The notes under the pieces were generated by a model. It saw nothing but the letters and a program-made list of their open reading frames with translations, was not told the origin of the DNA and did no database searches. From positions 1-36,650 of the forward strand of contig JAEUKE010000184.1 of NCBI GenBank assembly GCA_016794345.1: a stretch of 36,650 nucleotides of DNA, given 5' to 3'. The DNA comes from Myxococcales bacterium. GTDB taxonomy: Bacteria; Myxococcota_A; Polyangia; Polyangiales; Polyangiaceae. The position numbers were made by a program, and so were the translations under genes. This document shows, in pieces, positions 22,519 to 30,190 of this stretch. How positions within the stretch are numbered: the stretch's first letter is position 1; the number at the start of each line of letters is the position of its first letter.

Positions 22519-23728
22519 TCTCGTTCGCTTCCGGAAGAAGGCGGGCCGCGTCACCCCCCGCTACCTGAACGCCGCCGCCCGAGAGCGCCTGTTGCCCGTC
22601 GCGGCCGAGCTCGTCGCCACCTACCAGGCAGCCGTCGGTGGCACCCTCGGCGATCTGGACGACGCCGCTCAGGCCGTCGGGCACGAGGCGCGCGATCGGC
22701 TGGTCGTGCAAGGCCTGAAGAAGCTCTGTGACGACCGGACGGTGATCGATCGGCCGGCCGGCCTCGACCCGGTGGCCACACGCGCGGAGGTCTTCGGGCG
22801 CGCGGCCCGTGCGCACCGCGCCGCGGGCCAAGCCGGCTTCGACCGGGCCGCCGTCCTCACCGAGGCGGCCGCCACGCTCGGCACCACGGTGGACGAGATC
22901 GAGCGGGCGCTCTTCTCCGACCTCCGCGCGGCCCAGGTGGTCTCGGGGTTCGAGCCCGTCGAGCCCGCGGAGCTCCTCGCCGAATACGATCTCGCGCTCG
23001 CGCAGGCCGCGCTCTTCCGCGCGTCGCGTGTCGTGGTGACGGTCGAGCGGGCAGACGCCCCCGAGGTGCGCGCGCTCTTCCGCGCCGCGCGGTTCCATGG
23101 GCTCCTCTTCGAGGCGAAGCAGCGGGACGTGGGCTACGAGGTGACGTTCGACGGGCCCTTCAGCTTGTTCGACTCTGTGCAGCGCTACGGCCTCAAGCTG
23201 GCCATCGTGTTGCCCCACATCCTCGCGCTGCCGCGCTTCACCATGACGGCGGAGCTCTTCGTCGGCGCCAAGAAGGAGCGCGCGGAGATGGTGCTCACGC
23301 AAGACGACTCGGTGGCGAGGCCCCACGCCTCGGGCGAGGGGCTGCGCCCCGAGATCGAGCAGCTCGTGACGGCCTTCCGCGCGCTCGGCTCCTCCTGGGA
23401 TATCGCCGGCTGCACCGAGATCCTCTCGCTCCCCTCGCAGGCCGTCGTCGTTCCGGACCTCGTGTTCTCTTCCCGGCTCACCGGGGAGGTCGTGTACTTC
23501 GAGCTGATGGGGTTCTGGAGCCGAGACGCGGTGTTCCGGCGCATCGAGCAGATCGAACGAGGGCTCGACGGCCGGCTGCTGCTCGCCGTGAGCAAGAAGC
23601 TCCGCGTGTCGCGCGAAGCCCTGGACGAGGCGACAGGCTCGAGCCTCATCGTGTTCAACACGGCCCTCAGCGCAAAAGAGGTCCTCGCCCGGCTCGACGG
23701 GCCGAGCGGCGTTCTACGGAAGAGCTGA
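22505..23728 (+). CDS. Bax1 (DUF790) nuclease partner of XPB helicase
   Basis: 407 residues. The TTG at 22505 is chosen because GGAGG (22490-22494) lies 10 bases upstream and it gives the family-typical start MLTSDLVRFRKKAGRVTPRYL. It overlaps the helicase by 14 bases, so the two are translated as a coupled unit. Family features are YDLALAQAALFRAS (161-174), GPFSLFDSVQRYGLKLA (217-233) and a C-terminal PD-(D/E)XK-like nuclease: VVPDLVF (Asp318), YFELMGFW (Glu333) and VSKK (Lys364/365). In archaea Bax1 binds XPB, stimulates unwinding and cuts DNA at bubble or fork edges, a nucleotide-excision-repair-like activity. Here the same role is inferred from family and context. Confidence 0.92.
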   Translation: MLTSDLVRFRKKAGRVTPRYLNAAARERLLPVAAELVATYQAAVGGTLGDLDDAAQAVGHEARDRLVVQGLKKLCDDRTVIDRPAGLDPVATRAEVFGRAARAHRAAGQAGFDRAAVLTEAAATLGTTVDEIERALFSDLRAAQVVSGFEPVEPAELLAEYDLALAQAALFRASRVVVTVERADAPEVRALFRAARFHGLLFEAKQRDVGYEVTFDGPFSLFDSVQRYGLKLAIVLPHILALPRFTMTAELFVGAKKERAEMVLTQDDSVARPHASGEGLRPEIEQLVTAFRALGSSWDIAGCTEILSLPSQAVVVPDLVFSSRLTGEVVYFELMGFWSRDAVFRRIEQIERGLDGRLLLAVSKKLRVSREALDEATGSSLIVFNTALSAKEVLARLDGPSGVLRKS

Positions 23729-23809
23729 GGCGAATTCCCCTCACCGAGTGGGGCCCGGGCGCTCCGGCGCGCCGAGCATGCTTTTGTCGCGGGACAGCAC
23801 GCTTTCGCC

Positions 23810-23818
23810 TGGTAATAC
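23810..23818 (+). promoter_or_regulatory. Possible extended -10 promoter element
   Basis: TGGTAATAC matches an extended -10 (TGnTAtAAT-like) and stands out as AT-rich in the 185-base gap before the cysteine-rich lipoprotein gene. No -35 box lies at the normal distance; TTGTCG (23784-23789) is 23 bases away. A start near 23825 would give a leader of about 90 bases. Nothing else was recognised in this gap. Confidence 0.3.
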
Positions 23819-23913
23819 TGGGTCGTTCGGCCCCGTGCCGAGCACGAGTCCTTAGGCATCGTTTCCCGGTTCGTCGCCTGACGGGCGCGAATCCCAGCTC
23901 TAGGAGAGCTTCG

Positions 23914-25194
23914 ATGAAACCCTCAAGAAGGCGTTCGCTGATTTCGCTTCCGGTCCTTTCCCTCGCGCTCGTCGCCACCGCTTGCGGTGAAGACTCCCCC
24001 CTCGGCGACCTGGCCGAGCAGTGTGGCCTGGTCTGCGCCTCCGAAGGCATCGTCCAAGGCAACGCGTCCATCTCCGGCATCGCGTCGATCGACGCCTTCT
24101 TCGGTGCCGTCATCGACGTGACCGGCGCGGCCGACGGGGTCAGCGCCAACATGCGCGCCCAGCTCGACGCGATGGCGGCCAGCCTCGGCCTGCAGGCCGG
24201 CGCGAGCGGCGCCGAGATCAAGGCCGCGCTGCAAGCCAAGATCTCCGCCAACGTCGAAGGCAGCCTCACGATCGACTTCAAGCCCGCCGAGTGCAAGGCG
24301 TCGGTCGAGGTCACGGCCAAGGCCGCCGCCGAGTGCGACGCCCAGGTCGATCCCGGCAGCGTCGAGGTAAAGTGCGAAGGCAAATGCACGATCGACGCGA
24401 GCGCCCAGGCGGATTGCTCCGCGAAGGGCACGCTGACCTGCAAGGGCACCGCGCCGAACCTCGCGTGCTCGGGCACCTGCACGGGCGACTGCAGCCTCGA
24501 GGCGTCGGCCCAGTGTGACGGTGTGTGCCGCGGCGAGTGCACTGGCACCTGCTCGGTGACGGACGCGGCGGGCAACTGCAAGGGCCAGTGCATGGGCACC
24601 TGCCAGGGCACCTGCGAGCTGAAGGCTGGCGGCAGCTGCAGCGGCAAGTGCGAAGGCACGTGTGAGTACACCCCGCCGAGCGGTTCGTGTGAGGCGAGCG
24701 CCGAAGCGAAGTGCGAGGCGAGCGCCGAGGCCAACATCCAGTGCAAGGGCGGCTGCGAAGGCAAGGCGACGCCCCCGAGCGTCTCGGCCGAGTGCAAGGC
24801 GAGCGTCGAGGCGAAGGCCGAGGCGAGCGTCGAGTGCACGCCCCCCGAGCTCGACATCAAGTACCAGTTCAAGGCCGGCCTCAGCGCGGACGCGCAGGCG
24901 GAGTTCGTCGCGTTCCTCGGCAACTTCCGCGTGCAGTACGCCGGCATGATCGCGGCGGCGGCCAAGGCTGACATCGTGCTCGACGCCGGCGCGAACCTCG
25001 TCGCGGCTGCGGACGGCGCGGTCAAGGGCGCGGCCGACTCGCTCTCGGCGGACGGCGACCTCAAGGCGACCGTCGGCGCGGGCTGCGCGCTCGCGGAGCT
25101 GCCGAACGTCGCGACGGTCATCCAGACGTCGACCGGCAAGCTGCAGGCGAACCTCACGGCGTTCGTCGACATCAGCTCCGTCGTCGGCGGCTGA
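23914..25194 (+). CDS. Cysteine-rich repeat lipoprotein
   Basis: 426 residues from an ATG with TAGGAG just upstream. The signal peptide ends in the lipobox VATAC (Cys24), so it is a lipoprotein. An alanine-rich helical region (about residues 50-115) is followed by a cysteine-rich domain (about 126-315) with many closely spaced cysteines in motifs such as CEGKC, CSGTCTGDC, CRGECTGTC, CKGQCMGTCQGTC and CSGKCEGTC. Repeats of the type KASVEAKAEASVEC flank it. The C-terminal 110 residues are cysteine-poor and predicted helical. The cysteine pattern resembles disulfide-stapled beta-solenoids or metal-binding tails; alanine-rich parts can cause spurious 'antifreeze' matches. No established function. 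It stands alone, with a possible terminator after it. Confidence 0.88.
   Translation: MKPSRRRSLISLPVLSLALVATACGEDSPLGDLAEQCGLVCASEGIVQGNASISGIASIDAFFGAVIDVTGAADGVSANMRAQLDAMAASLGLQAGASGAEIKAALQAKISANVEGSLTIDFKPAECKASVEVTAKAAAECDAQVDPGSVEVKCEGKCTIDASAQADCSAKGTLTCKGTAPNLACSGTCTGDCSLEASAQCDGVCRGECTGTCSVTDAAGNCKGQCMGTCQGTCELKAGGSCSGKCEGTCEYTPPSGSCEASAEAKCEASAEANIQCKGGCEGKATPPSVSAECKASVEAKAEASVECTPPELDIKYQFKAGLSADAQAEFVAFLGNFRVQYAGMIAAAAKADIVLDAGANLVAAADGAVKGAADSLSADGDLKATVGAGCALAELPNVATVIQTSTGKLQANLTAFVDISSVVGG
24361..24780 (+). repeat. Cys-Xaa-Gly-Xaa-Cys coding repeats
   Basis: Short degenerate in-frame repeats encode units such as GTCTGDC, GECTGTC and GQCMGTC, with cysteines spaced mostly 3 to 4 residues apart. 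The repeat is at protein level; the DNA units are not perfect. Confidence 0.7.
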
Positions 25195-25216
25195 GCCAGA
25201 ACCACACCAACATCGA

Positions 25217-25256
25217 GAGCGGGCGACGCGGCCAAACAATGACCGCTCGCCCGCTC
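25217..25256 (+). terminator. Possible terminator after the cysteine-rich lipoprotein gene
   Basis: GAGCGGGCGA (25217-25226) pairs perfectly with TCGCCCGCTC (25247-25256) across a 20-base loop, 22 bases after the stop codon. The following GCGTTTCG is only weakly T-rich, so termination efficiency is uncertain. Confidence 0.4.
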
Positions 25257-25298
25257 GCGTTTCGAGCGAGCGCGCCGACGAATGTGTAGGCTCGCGTC

Positions 25299-26306
25299 GT
25301 GGCTCGGAAGGAGACTGGTTGGGATCGGCTCGCCAAAGCGGCGAGCGACAAGAACGGGCGGGGGCGGCGCGTGCTCGTGCCCGTGCTGGGGTCGGGGTTC
25401 GTCACGCAGGCCGCGCTCGACGGCGCACGCCGGATCGCCGCGCGTGGGGGCCGCAGACCACGCCCGGTGGACTGGCTCGAGATCCTGAGAGGCGTCGCGA
25501 GCGACTTCGGTTTGTCGCGAGCCGCGGGTCACATCGAGACCGACGTGCCCGGTCAGACGACGCTCCTCTGGGACTCCATGTTGACGGAGCTCGCGGCCGA
25601 GCGGGTTTCCCCGACGTCGCGCGCGGCCCACAAATGGGAGGACGAGCTGCGGAGGGCCGTGGCCGAGCGCCTGGCGGACGACCGCGCCACCACACGCGTG
25701 TCGCGCCCCTTCGTGCGCTCGTTCTTCAAGCTCGGCTGGGAAGACGTTCTGACCTTCAACTTCGACAGCGTGCTCTTGCCGGACACGGCGCGGCCCGCGC
25801 AGCGCCTCGATGGAGGCGGCGCGCGCGCGTCGCTCGCCGCGCGCGCAGGCAACACGACGGTGTGGTTCCCGCACGGCCACCACGCGGACCCTCGCTCCAT
25901 CGTGCTCGGTGCGCGGGCCTACGGCGCGCGCGTCGCGGCCATGCAAGCCGCGTTCGACGAGCACGCGCGTGTCCCCTCCCCGCGTCCGACTGAGCGCCTC
26001 CCCTCCTGGGTGGCCACGGTCCTCGAGCGGCCCCTCCTCTTCGTGGGCCTCTCGCTCACCCGCGAAGAGTGGACAATCTGGTGGCTCCTCGCGCAGCGCG
26101 CGCGTTTCCTCGCTCGCCGCCCGCCCGCGGAGAGGCCGCCCGCGTTCGTGTTCGCCCGCCGGCCGGCGCCCGCGGAGCGGCTCGAGATGCACGGCGCGTT
26201 CGCCACGCTGGCCCGCGCCTGTGAGCTGCTCGGAGTGGAGCTGCTCGGCTTCGGAGACTTCGGCGTCGGCTGGCAGAAGCTCGCGCGGGCCCTCGACTGG
26301 AAATGA
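25299..26306 (+). CDS. SIR2-like domain protein (orphan)
   Basis: 335 residues from a GTG. The residue pattern matches SIR2-like (SIR2_2-type) domains: a glycine motif VLVPVLGSGF (25-34) for NAD binding, VLTFNFDSVLL (150-160) with Asn154 and Asp156 at the TxNxD site, a WFPHGHHADP segment (189-198) with the likely catalytic His192, SIVLGARAY (200-208) and LLFVGLSLT (246-254). In bacteria such domains often act as NAD-degrading effectors of anti-phage systems (Thoeris, DSR and others), although some are unrelated to defence. No partner gene (TIR, Argonaute, STAND ATPase) is adjacent; the neighbours are lipoproteins. The Shine-Dalgarno is weak. The family call rests on motif pattern only; NADase activity is inference. 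Confidence 0.75.
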   Translation: MARKETGWDRLAKAASDKNGRGRRVLVPVLGSGFVTQAALDGARRIAARGGRRPRPVDWLEILRGVASDFGLSRAAGHIETDVPGQTTLLWDSMLTELAAERVSPTSRAAHKWEDELRRAVAERLADDRATTRVSRPFVRSFFKLGWEDVLTFNFDSVLLPDTARPAQRLDGGGARASLAARAGNTTVWFPHGHHADPRSIVLGARAYGARVAAMQAAFDEHARVPSPRPTERLPSWVATVLERPLLFVGLSLTREEWTIWWLLAQRARFLARRPPAERPPAFVFARRPAPAERLEMHGAFATLARACELLGVELLGFGDFGVGWQKLARALDWK

Positions 26307-26415
26307 CGCCTCTGCCGGGCGCGCGTTCATCGTGCCTAGATCGTGCCTGTCGCTTTCACCTGACGCAGTCCGGGCGTGTCCTCGACTCGTCCGAACGGGA
26401 CGCCCCCGGAGCCAG

Positions 26416-27462
26416 ATGAGAGCCAGCTCGCCCGCGCCGCATCAGACCGCCCTGCCCGCCGTCTTCGCCTCGCTCGCAGCTTGCAGCGCGCCGACCTCGC
26501 CGGTCGCTTCGGTACGGGACATCGGCACCGTCCCGAACCCGCCCACGGTGAGCGCCCGCGACGTGGGGTTCAGCGCCAAGCTGAAGGGCAAGAGCGTCTG
26601 GATCTTCGGTGACACCCTGTTCTCCGAGCCTGCCGCGGACGGGTTCCAGTGGCGGAGCAGCTCCTGGTCGTGGACGAACGCCGACTCGCTGGGTCCGTTC
26701 GAACATGCCCTCGGCGCCGACGGCAAGCCGGTGCAGCTCCTCCCCCACACCGAGCAGGAAGACACGTTCAACCGAGAGCACCGCGACGAGCCCCGCCGAC
26801 ACACACCTTGGCCGCAGGCACTCGTCTCGGATGGAGACAGAGCCGTCATCTTCTACGTGAACATGGCGACCGGGCCGGACGGCCCTTGGGATTTTTCGAG
26901 CCGGTCGGGGTCGGTCGCGACCTGGACCGACCCCGGCGCGCCCGCCCAACGGGTGGAGCCGCCCCTCTTCTCCGACGACGAGCCCGACTGGGGCGCCGCG
27001 GCCGTCCTCGTGGGCGACCACGTCTACACCTTCGCTTGTGAGGGTCGCTCGAAGGGGTGCAAGGTCGCGCGTGTTCCCTTCGCGGAGGCGACGAGCCGTG
27101 CGGCCTATCGCTTCTTCGACGGCGATCGATGGAGCAACCATTGGGAGGACGCTACGGAGGTCTTCGACGGCGCCCCGCTCTTCTCGGTGCACGAGAGCGC
27201 ACACCTGGGCGCGTTCGTCGCGCTGTACATGGCCCCCGGCGACGACGAGATGCGCGTGCGGACGGCGCCGGCGCCCGAGGGCCCCTGGTCGGACGCGGCG
27301 CCGTTCGGCGAGGGGAAGGAGCCCTCGGAGTCGTTCGATTACGCGTTCATCGCCCACCCCGAGCTGGCTCGCGAAGGCGGCGCCGTCGAGATCGCGAGCT
27401 ACACCCGGCCCATCGGCTGGCTCCGGCAAGAGACGCGGCTCGTCGAGCTCCGCTGGAAGTAG
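26416..27462 (+). CDS. DUF4185-type lipoprotein (predicted beta-propeller, glycoside-hydrolase-like)
   Basis: 348 residues. The ATG at 26416 gives a short signal peptide ending in the lipobox LAAC (Cys23). The body has the hallmarks of DUF4185 and related five-bladed propellers: the early VSARDVGFSAKLKGKSVWIFGDTLF, then WPQALVSDGDRAVIFYVNM, WGAAAVLVGDHVYTFAC and a last part with YMAPGDDEMRVRTAPAPEGPWS and FDYAFIAHPELAREGG. Such domains are often secreted or surface-attached and occur with carbohydrate-active proteins, but their enzymatic role is mostly unproven. It begins 109 bases after the SIR2-like gene and is followed by another lipoprotein gene in the same direction. The substrate is unknown. 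Confidence 0.8.
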   Translation: MRASSPAPHQTALPAVFASLAACSAPTSPVASVRDIGTVPNPPTVSARDVGFSAKLKGKSVWIFGDTLFSEPAADGFQWRSSSWSWTNADSLGPFEHALGADGKPVQLLPHTEQEDTFNREHRDEPRRHTPWPQALVSDGDRAVIFYVNMATGPDGPWDFSSRSGSVATWTDPGAPAQRVEPPLFSDDEPDWGAAAVLVGDHVYTFACEGRSKGCKVARVPFAEATSRAAYRFFDGDRWSNHWEDATEVFDGAPLFSVHESAHLGAFVALYMAPGDDEMRVRTAPAPEGPWSDAAPFGEGKEPSESFDYAFIAHPELAREGGAVEIASYTRPIGWLRQETRLVELRWK

Positions 27463-27593
27463 CCGCCGGCGACCGATTGTTGCTCGGCGTGCATGTAAGT
27501 GCCCGACCTGAGCCCGGCGGTTCACGCTCTCGTTCGGCAAACACTGCAATCGCGCGCGAACGCGCCGGCACGTGCGTTGCCATTCGAGGCACC

Positions 27594-28397
27594 ATGACTT
27601 TCCTGCGAACCCTCTCTTTCGCCGTCTTCGTGGCGTCGGCTGGTCTTCCCGGTTGCTCGCTACCCGCGGCGTCGATCCCCGACGAGACCTGGCGCCCCGG
27701 CGAGGAGGACGGCTGCAGGCCCCGAGCCCACGTCGACCCCGGGCGCGGTGAATGGCCGAGACGTGACCAGCTCGCGCTTCGAGCCAAGCTCGAACAAGGC
27801 GAGGTCGCGGTCGTGAGCTCGCTGGGCTGTCGGGTGGAGGTGCTCAAACACTGCACGATCGACGGCGAGCTCGAAGAGCAAACGCGCGCTCAGGCGGTTC
27901 GATTCGAGCGCGCCTCCGGGTCGGTGCTCGCCCGGGACCTCGAAGGCGCGTGCCCGGACGCGACACACGTCGTCGACGAGGCGACGTTCGACCAGGAGGG
28001 CCGGCTGCTCGACGCCTCGCTCCGACCGCTCTCGCTGGCAGGCGTCGATCTCTCCGGCTCCTGGGAAGGGGTCGCCCGACAACCCTACGGTCCGTATCAG
28101 AAATACGAGGTGCGCTTGGACCTGCGACAGACCGGCAACATCGTCACGGGTACGACCGAGATCGCCACGCCCGATGGGGAGAACTGGGGTCGCATCAAGC
28201 TCGAAGGCAAGCTCGACGGGACGAGGCTCTACTTCGCCGATATCGAGATGCTCGACGAGGAGACCGATCTCTTCTTGGAGTGGTGCATGAAGGGCGGCTA
28301 CGCGGTCGTCGATCCTCGCGAATGGACCATGAAAGGCCCCTGGCGCGCCATGGCGTGCTCGTCCGGCACCCTCGATCTCGACCGCGCGTCTCGCTGA
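27594..28397 (+). CDS. Lipoprotein of unknown function
   Basis: 267 residues from an ATG preceded by GAGG at a spacing of 5. The signal peptide MTFLRTLSFAVFVASAGLPGC has a lipobox-like end (Cys21). Residues about 25-140 are charged and contain three cysteines (GCRP, LGCRVEV, HCTIDG), then EGACPD. The second half (about 150-255) looks like a lipocalin-like or beta-rich domain: DLSGSWEGVARQP, VRLDLRQTGNIVTGTTEIATP and a later WTMKGPWRAMAC. The GSWEG...L.Q.G..VTG.... pattern is common in small beta-barrel domains that measure or bind ligands. No specific family is recognised. Codon use is normal for the window. Confidence 0.8.
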   Translation: MTFLRTLSFAVFVASAGLPGCSLPAASIPDETWRPGEEDGCRPRAHVDPGRGEWPRRDQLALRAKLEQGEVAVVSSLGCRVEVLKHCTIDGELEEQTRAQAVRFERASGSVLARDLEGACPDATHVVDEATFDQEGRLLDASLRPLSLAGVDLSGSWEGVARQPYGPYQKYEVRLDLRQTGNIVTGTTEIATPDGENWGRIKLEGKLDGTRLYFADIEMLDEETDLFLEWCMKGGYAVVDPREWTMKGPWRAMACSSGTLDLDRASR

Positions 28398-28421
28398 TCG
28401 CGGGTTGCCGCGCCGACGAGC

Positions 28422-30122
28422 TCAGGTTGCCTCGCGGCGCGGTCGCAGGTCCTGCACGACCGCCGCTCGAGCCCCGCGATTCGGGACGGGCCGAGCGGCG
28501 CCGATCGGCAGGGTCCGCCCTTGCTCCAGCGAGGGGACGCTCTGCCGGGCCTGCCGTTCGGCCATGGCGGGAGCGCCGACGTCGCGCCACCACGCGAGCG
28601 CATCCGCTTCGGTCCACGGCTCGACGCCCGGGCAAGCGAGCAGCGCGGTCCGGAGCGCGCGAGCCGAGCCCGGGCGCTCCTCGATCTTCTTCGCCAAGGC
28701 CGACAGGATGATCGAGTCGAGCGCCGCCGGAACCTCCGGCCGGATCGACGACGGCGTGGGCGGTTGGTCGTGCAGGTGGTGAGCACAGACCGCGATGACG
28801 GTCTCACCTTCGAACACGGGCCGGCCCGTCAGCAGGAAAAACCCGACCGCGCCCAGCGCGTAGAGGTCGGTCGCGGGGCCCACGAGCTTCGGATTGGCGA
28901 TCGCCTCCGGGCTCATCGTCGCGGGCGTGCCGATGAGCTGGCCCATCGTGGAGACCGTGCTCACCTCGTCGAGATCTTTCACCAGCCCGAAATCGAGCAC
29001 CTTGATGAGATCCGGTGAGCCGGACCGGCAGGTGACGACGATGTTCGCAGGCTTGATGTCGCGATGGACGAGGCCCAGCTCGTGTGCCTCCTCGAGCGAG
29101 CCACACACCTGCGCGAGGAGCTGCGTGACGCGTCCCGGGGGCAAGGGCCCTGCGATCCGCACGAGCTCTTCGAGGTTGAGCCCGTCCAGGAACTCCATGG
29201 CGTAATAAAAGGCCCCGTCCCCGGTGCGACCATAGTCATAGATGGCGACCGTGTTCGGGTGCGTGAGCCTCGCCGTCTGCACGACCTCGCGCTCGAAGCG
29301 CTCGATGGTCGCGCCGTCCTCCCGCCCGGAGCCGACCAGCTTGATGGCGGTCTCGCGCTTCAGGAGCGCGTGCGTCGCGCGGAAGACGACGCCCATTCCG
29401 CCCTCCCCGAGGCACTCGTGGAGCACGTAGGGCCCGATGCTGCGCGCCGCGTGGAGCTCTTGCCGGAGCCCGTAGACGATCGTGCCCGTGAGCACGGACG
29501 ACGCGGTGAACGCGCTGAGCCAGAGACCCGACCCGATGAGGTGATAAGCCGGGCTCCAAGCGGAGGTGCCGTACGAAGTGGGGAAGCCCGTGAAGAGCGG
29601 AAGCGCGACGCAACAGAACGACATCACCGCGAGCCCCATCGAGACGAAGAGGGTGCGAAGGAGCGAGCTCGGCACGATGGCCGCGCGGAGGATCATCACG
29701 AGCCCGGTGATGAGCACCGTGTTGAACGTGGCGACGATCGGCTCGCCCACGATCATGGCGCTCACGTCGAAGAGGAAGACCGAGCCGATGACCGAGACGA
29801 TCTCCAAGGCGATGATGGCGCGAGGAGAGCTGCCCCTCATGCGCCGCGCGGCCTGGGCCGAGCCCGCGAGGACGAGCGTCGCGGCGAGGTGAGCCAGCCA
29901 CCCGCGGTCGATCACGTCGCTCGGGCCTTGCCCCATGACGAAGCCCAGGACGACGGACGCGAGGAGAAAGGCCCCCGAGACGATGGCTCCGACGCGGCAG
30001 AGCTCGAACAGCCGCCGCCGCTGGGCGTGCAGCGACGAGCTGCCCGGATCCGTCATGGTCGGCGCGGTCGGACCCAAGCTCATCCCTCGCGCGCCGGTCG
30101 CAGAGACCGTGCCACCCCGCAT
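28422..30122 (-). CDS. Membrane-anchored Hanks-type Ser/Thr protein kinase
   Basis: 566 residues from the ATG at 30122; ATGs at 30083 and 30056 are also possible, as no Shine-Dalgarno is clear. The N-terminal part (about 43-217) has about six hydrophobic segments. A full kinase domain follows: glycine loop LGEGGMGVVF (238-247), ATP-binding lysine in AIKLV (Lys261), catalytic HRDIKPAN (His353-Asp355), DFG (377-379) and the activation segment GTPATMSPEA in place of the usual APE. The domain looks catalytically complete. Many bacterial PknB-type kinases have the kinase first and a membrane helix after it; here the order is reversed. The last 70 residues are a basic, unstructured tail. Target and signal are unknown. 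It is convergent with the preceding lipoprotein gene. Confidence 0.93.
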   Translation of the reverse strand: MRGGTVSATGARGMSLGPTAPTMTDPGSSSLHAQRRRLFELCRVGAIVSGAFLLASVVLGFVMGQGPSDVIDRGWLAHLAATLVLAGSAQAARRMRGSSPRAIIALEIVSVIGSVFLFDVSAMIVGEPIVATFNTVLITGLVMILRAAIVPSSLLRTLFVSMGLAVMSFCCVALPLFTGFPTSYGTSAWSPAYHLIGSGLWLSAFTASSVLTGTIVYGLRQELHAARSIGPYVLHECLGEGGMGVVFRATHALLKRETAIKLVGSGREDGATIERFEREVVQTARLTHPNTVAIYDYGRTGDGAFYYAMEFLDGLNLEELVRIAGPLPPGRVTQLLAQVCGSLEEAHELGLVHRDIKPANIVVTCRSGSPDLIKVLDFGLVKDLDEVSTVSTMGQLIGTPATMSPEAIANPKLVGPATDLYALGAVGFFLLTGRPVFEGETVIAVCAHHLHDQPPTPSSIRPEVPAALDSIILSALAKKIEERPGSARALRTALLACPGVEPWTEADALAWWRDVGAPAMAERQARQSVPSLEQGRTLPIGAARPVPNRGARAAVVQDLRPRREAT

Positions 30123-30190
30123 CCCGCGGGGTTGTTACGTCGGCGGGGGGGCTTCGCAACCCTTGCACCCCGCCGCCGCAAGGGCTGCGC

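Noticed and set aside
23860..23900. tRNA-like CGAATCCC stretch
   Set aside because: No acceptor stem, anticodon arm or CCA can be drawn around it.
21160..26306. A single defence island formed by XPB-Bax1 and the SIR2-like gene
   Set aside because: A lipoprotein gene with its own promoter-like element and possible terminator lies between them, and there is no integrase, transposase or shift in base composition.
23667..26330. Minus-strand open frame of about 890 codons
   Set aside because: Covers two plus-strand genes with clear starts and motifs; the translation is low-complexity and matches nothing.
27567..27580. Sigma-54-like GGCAC-N5-TTGC before the lipoprotein gene at 27594
   Set aside because: The spacing fits, but transcription would begin about 2 bases before the ATG and bypass the visible GAGG ribosome site; no enhancer-binding gene is nearby.
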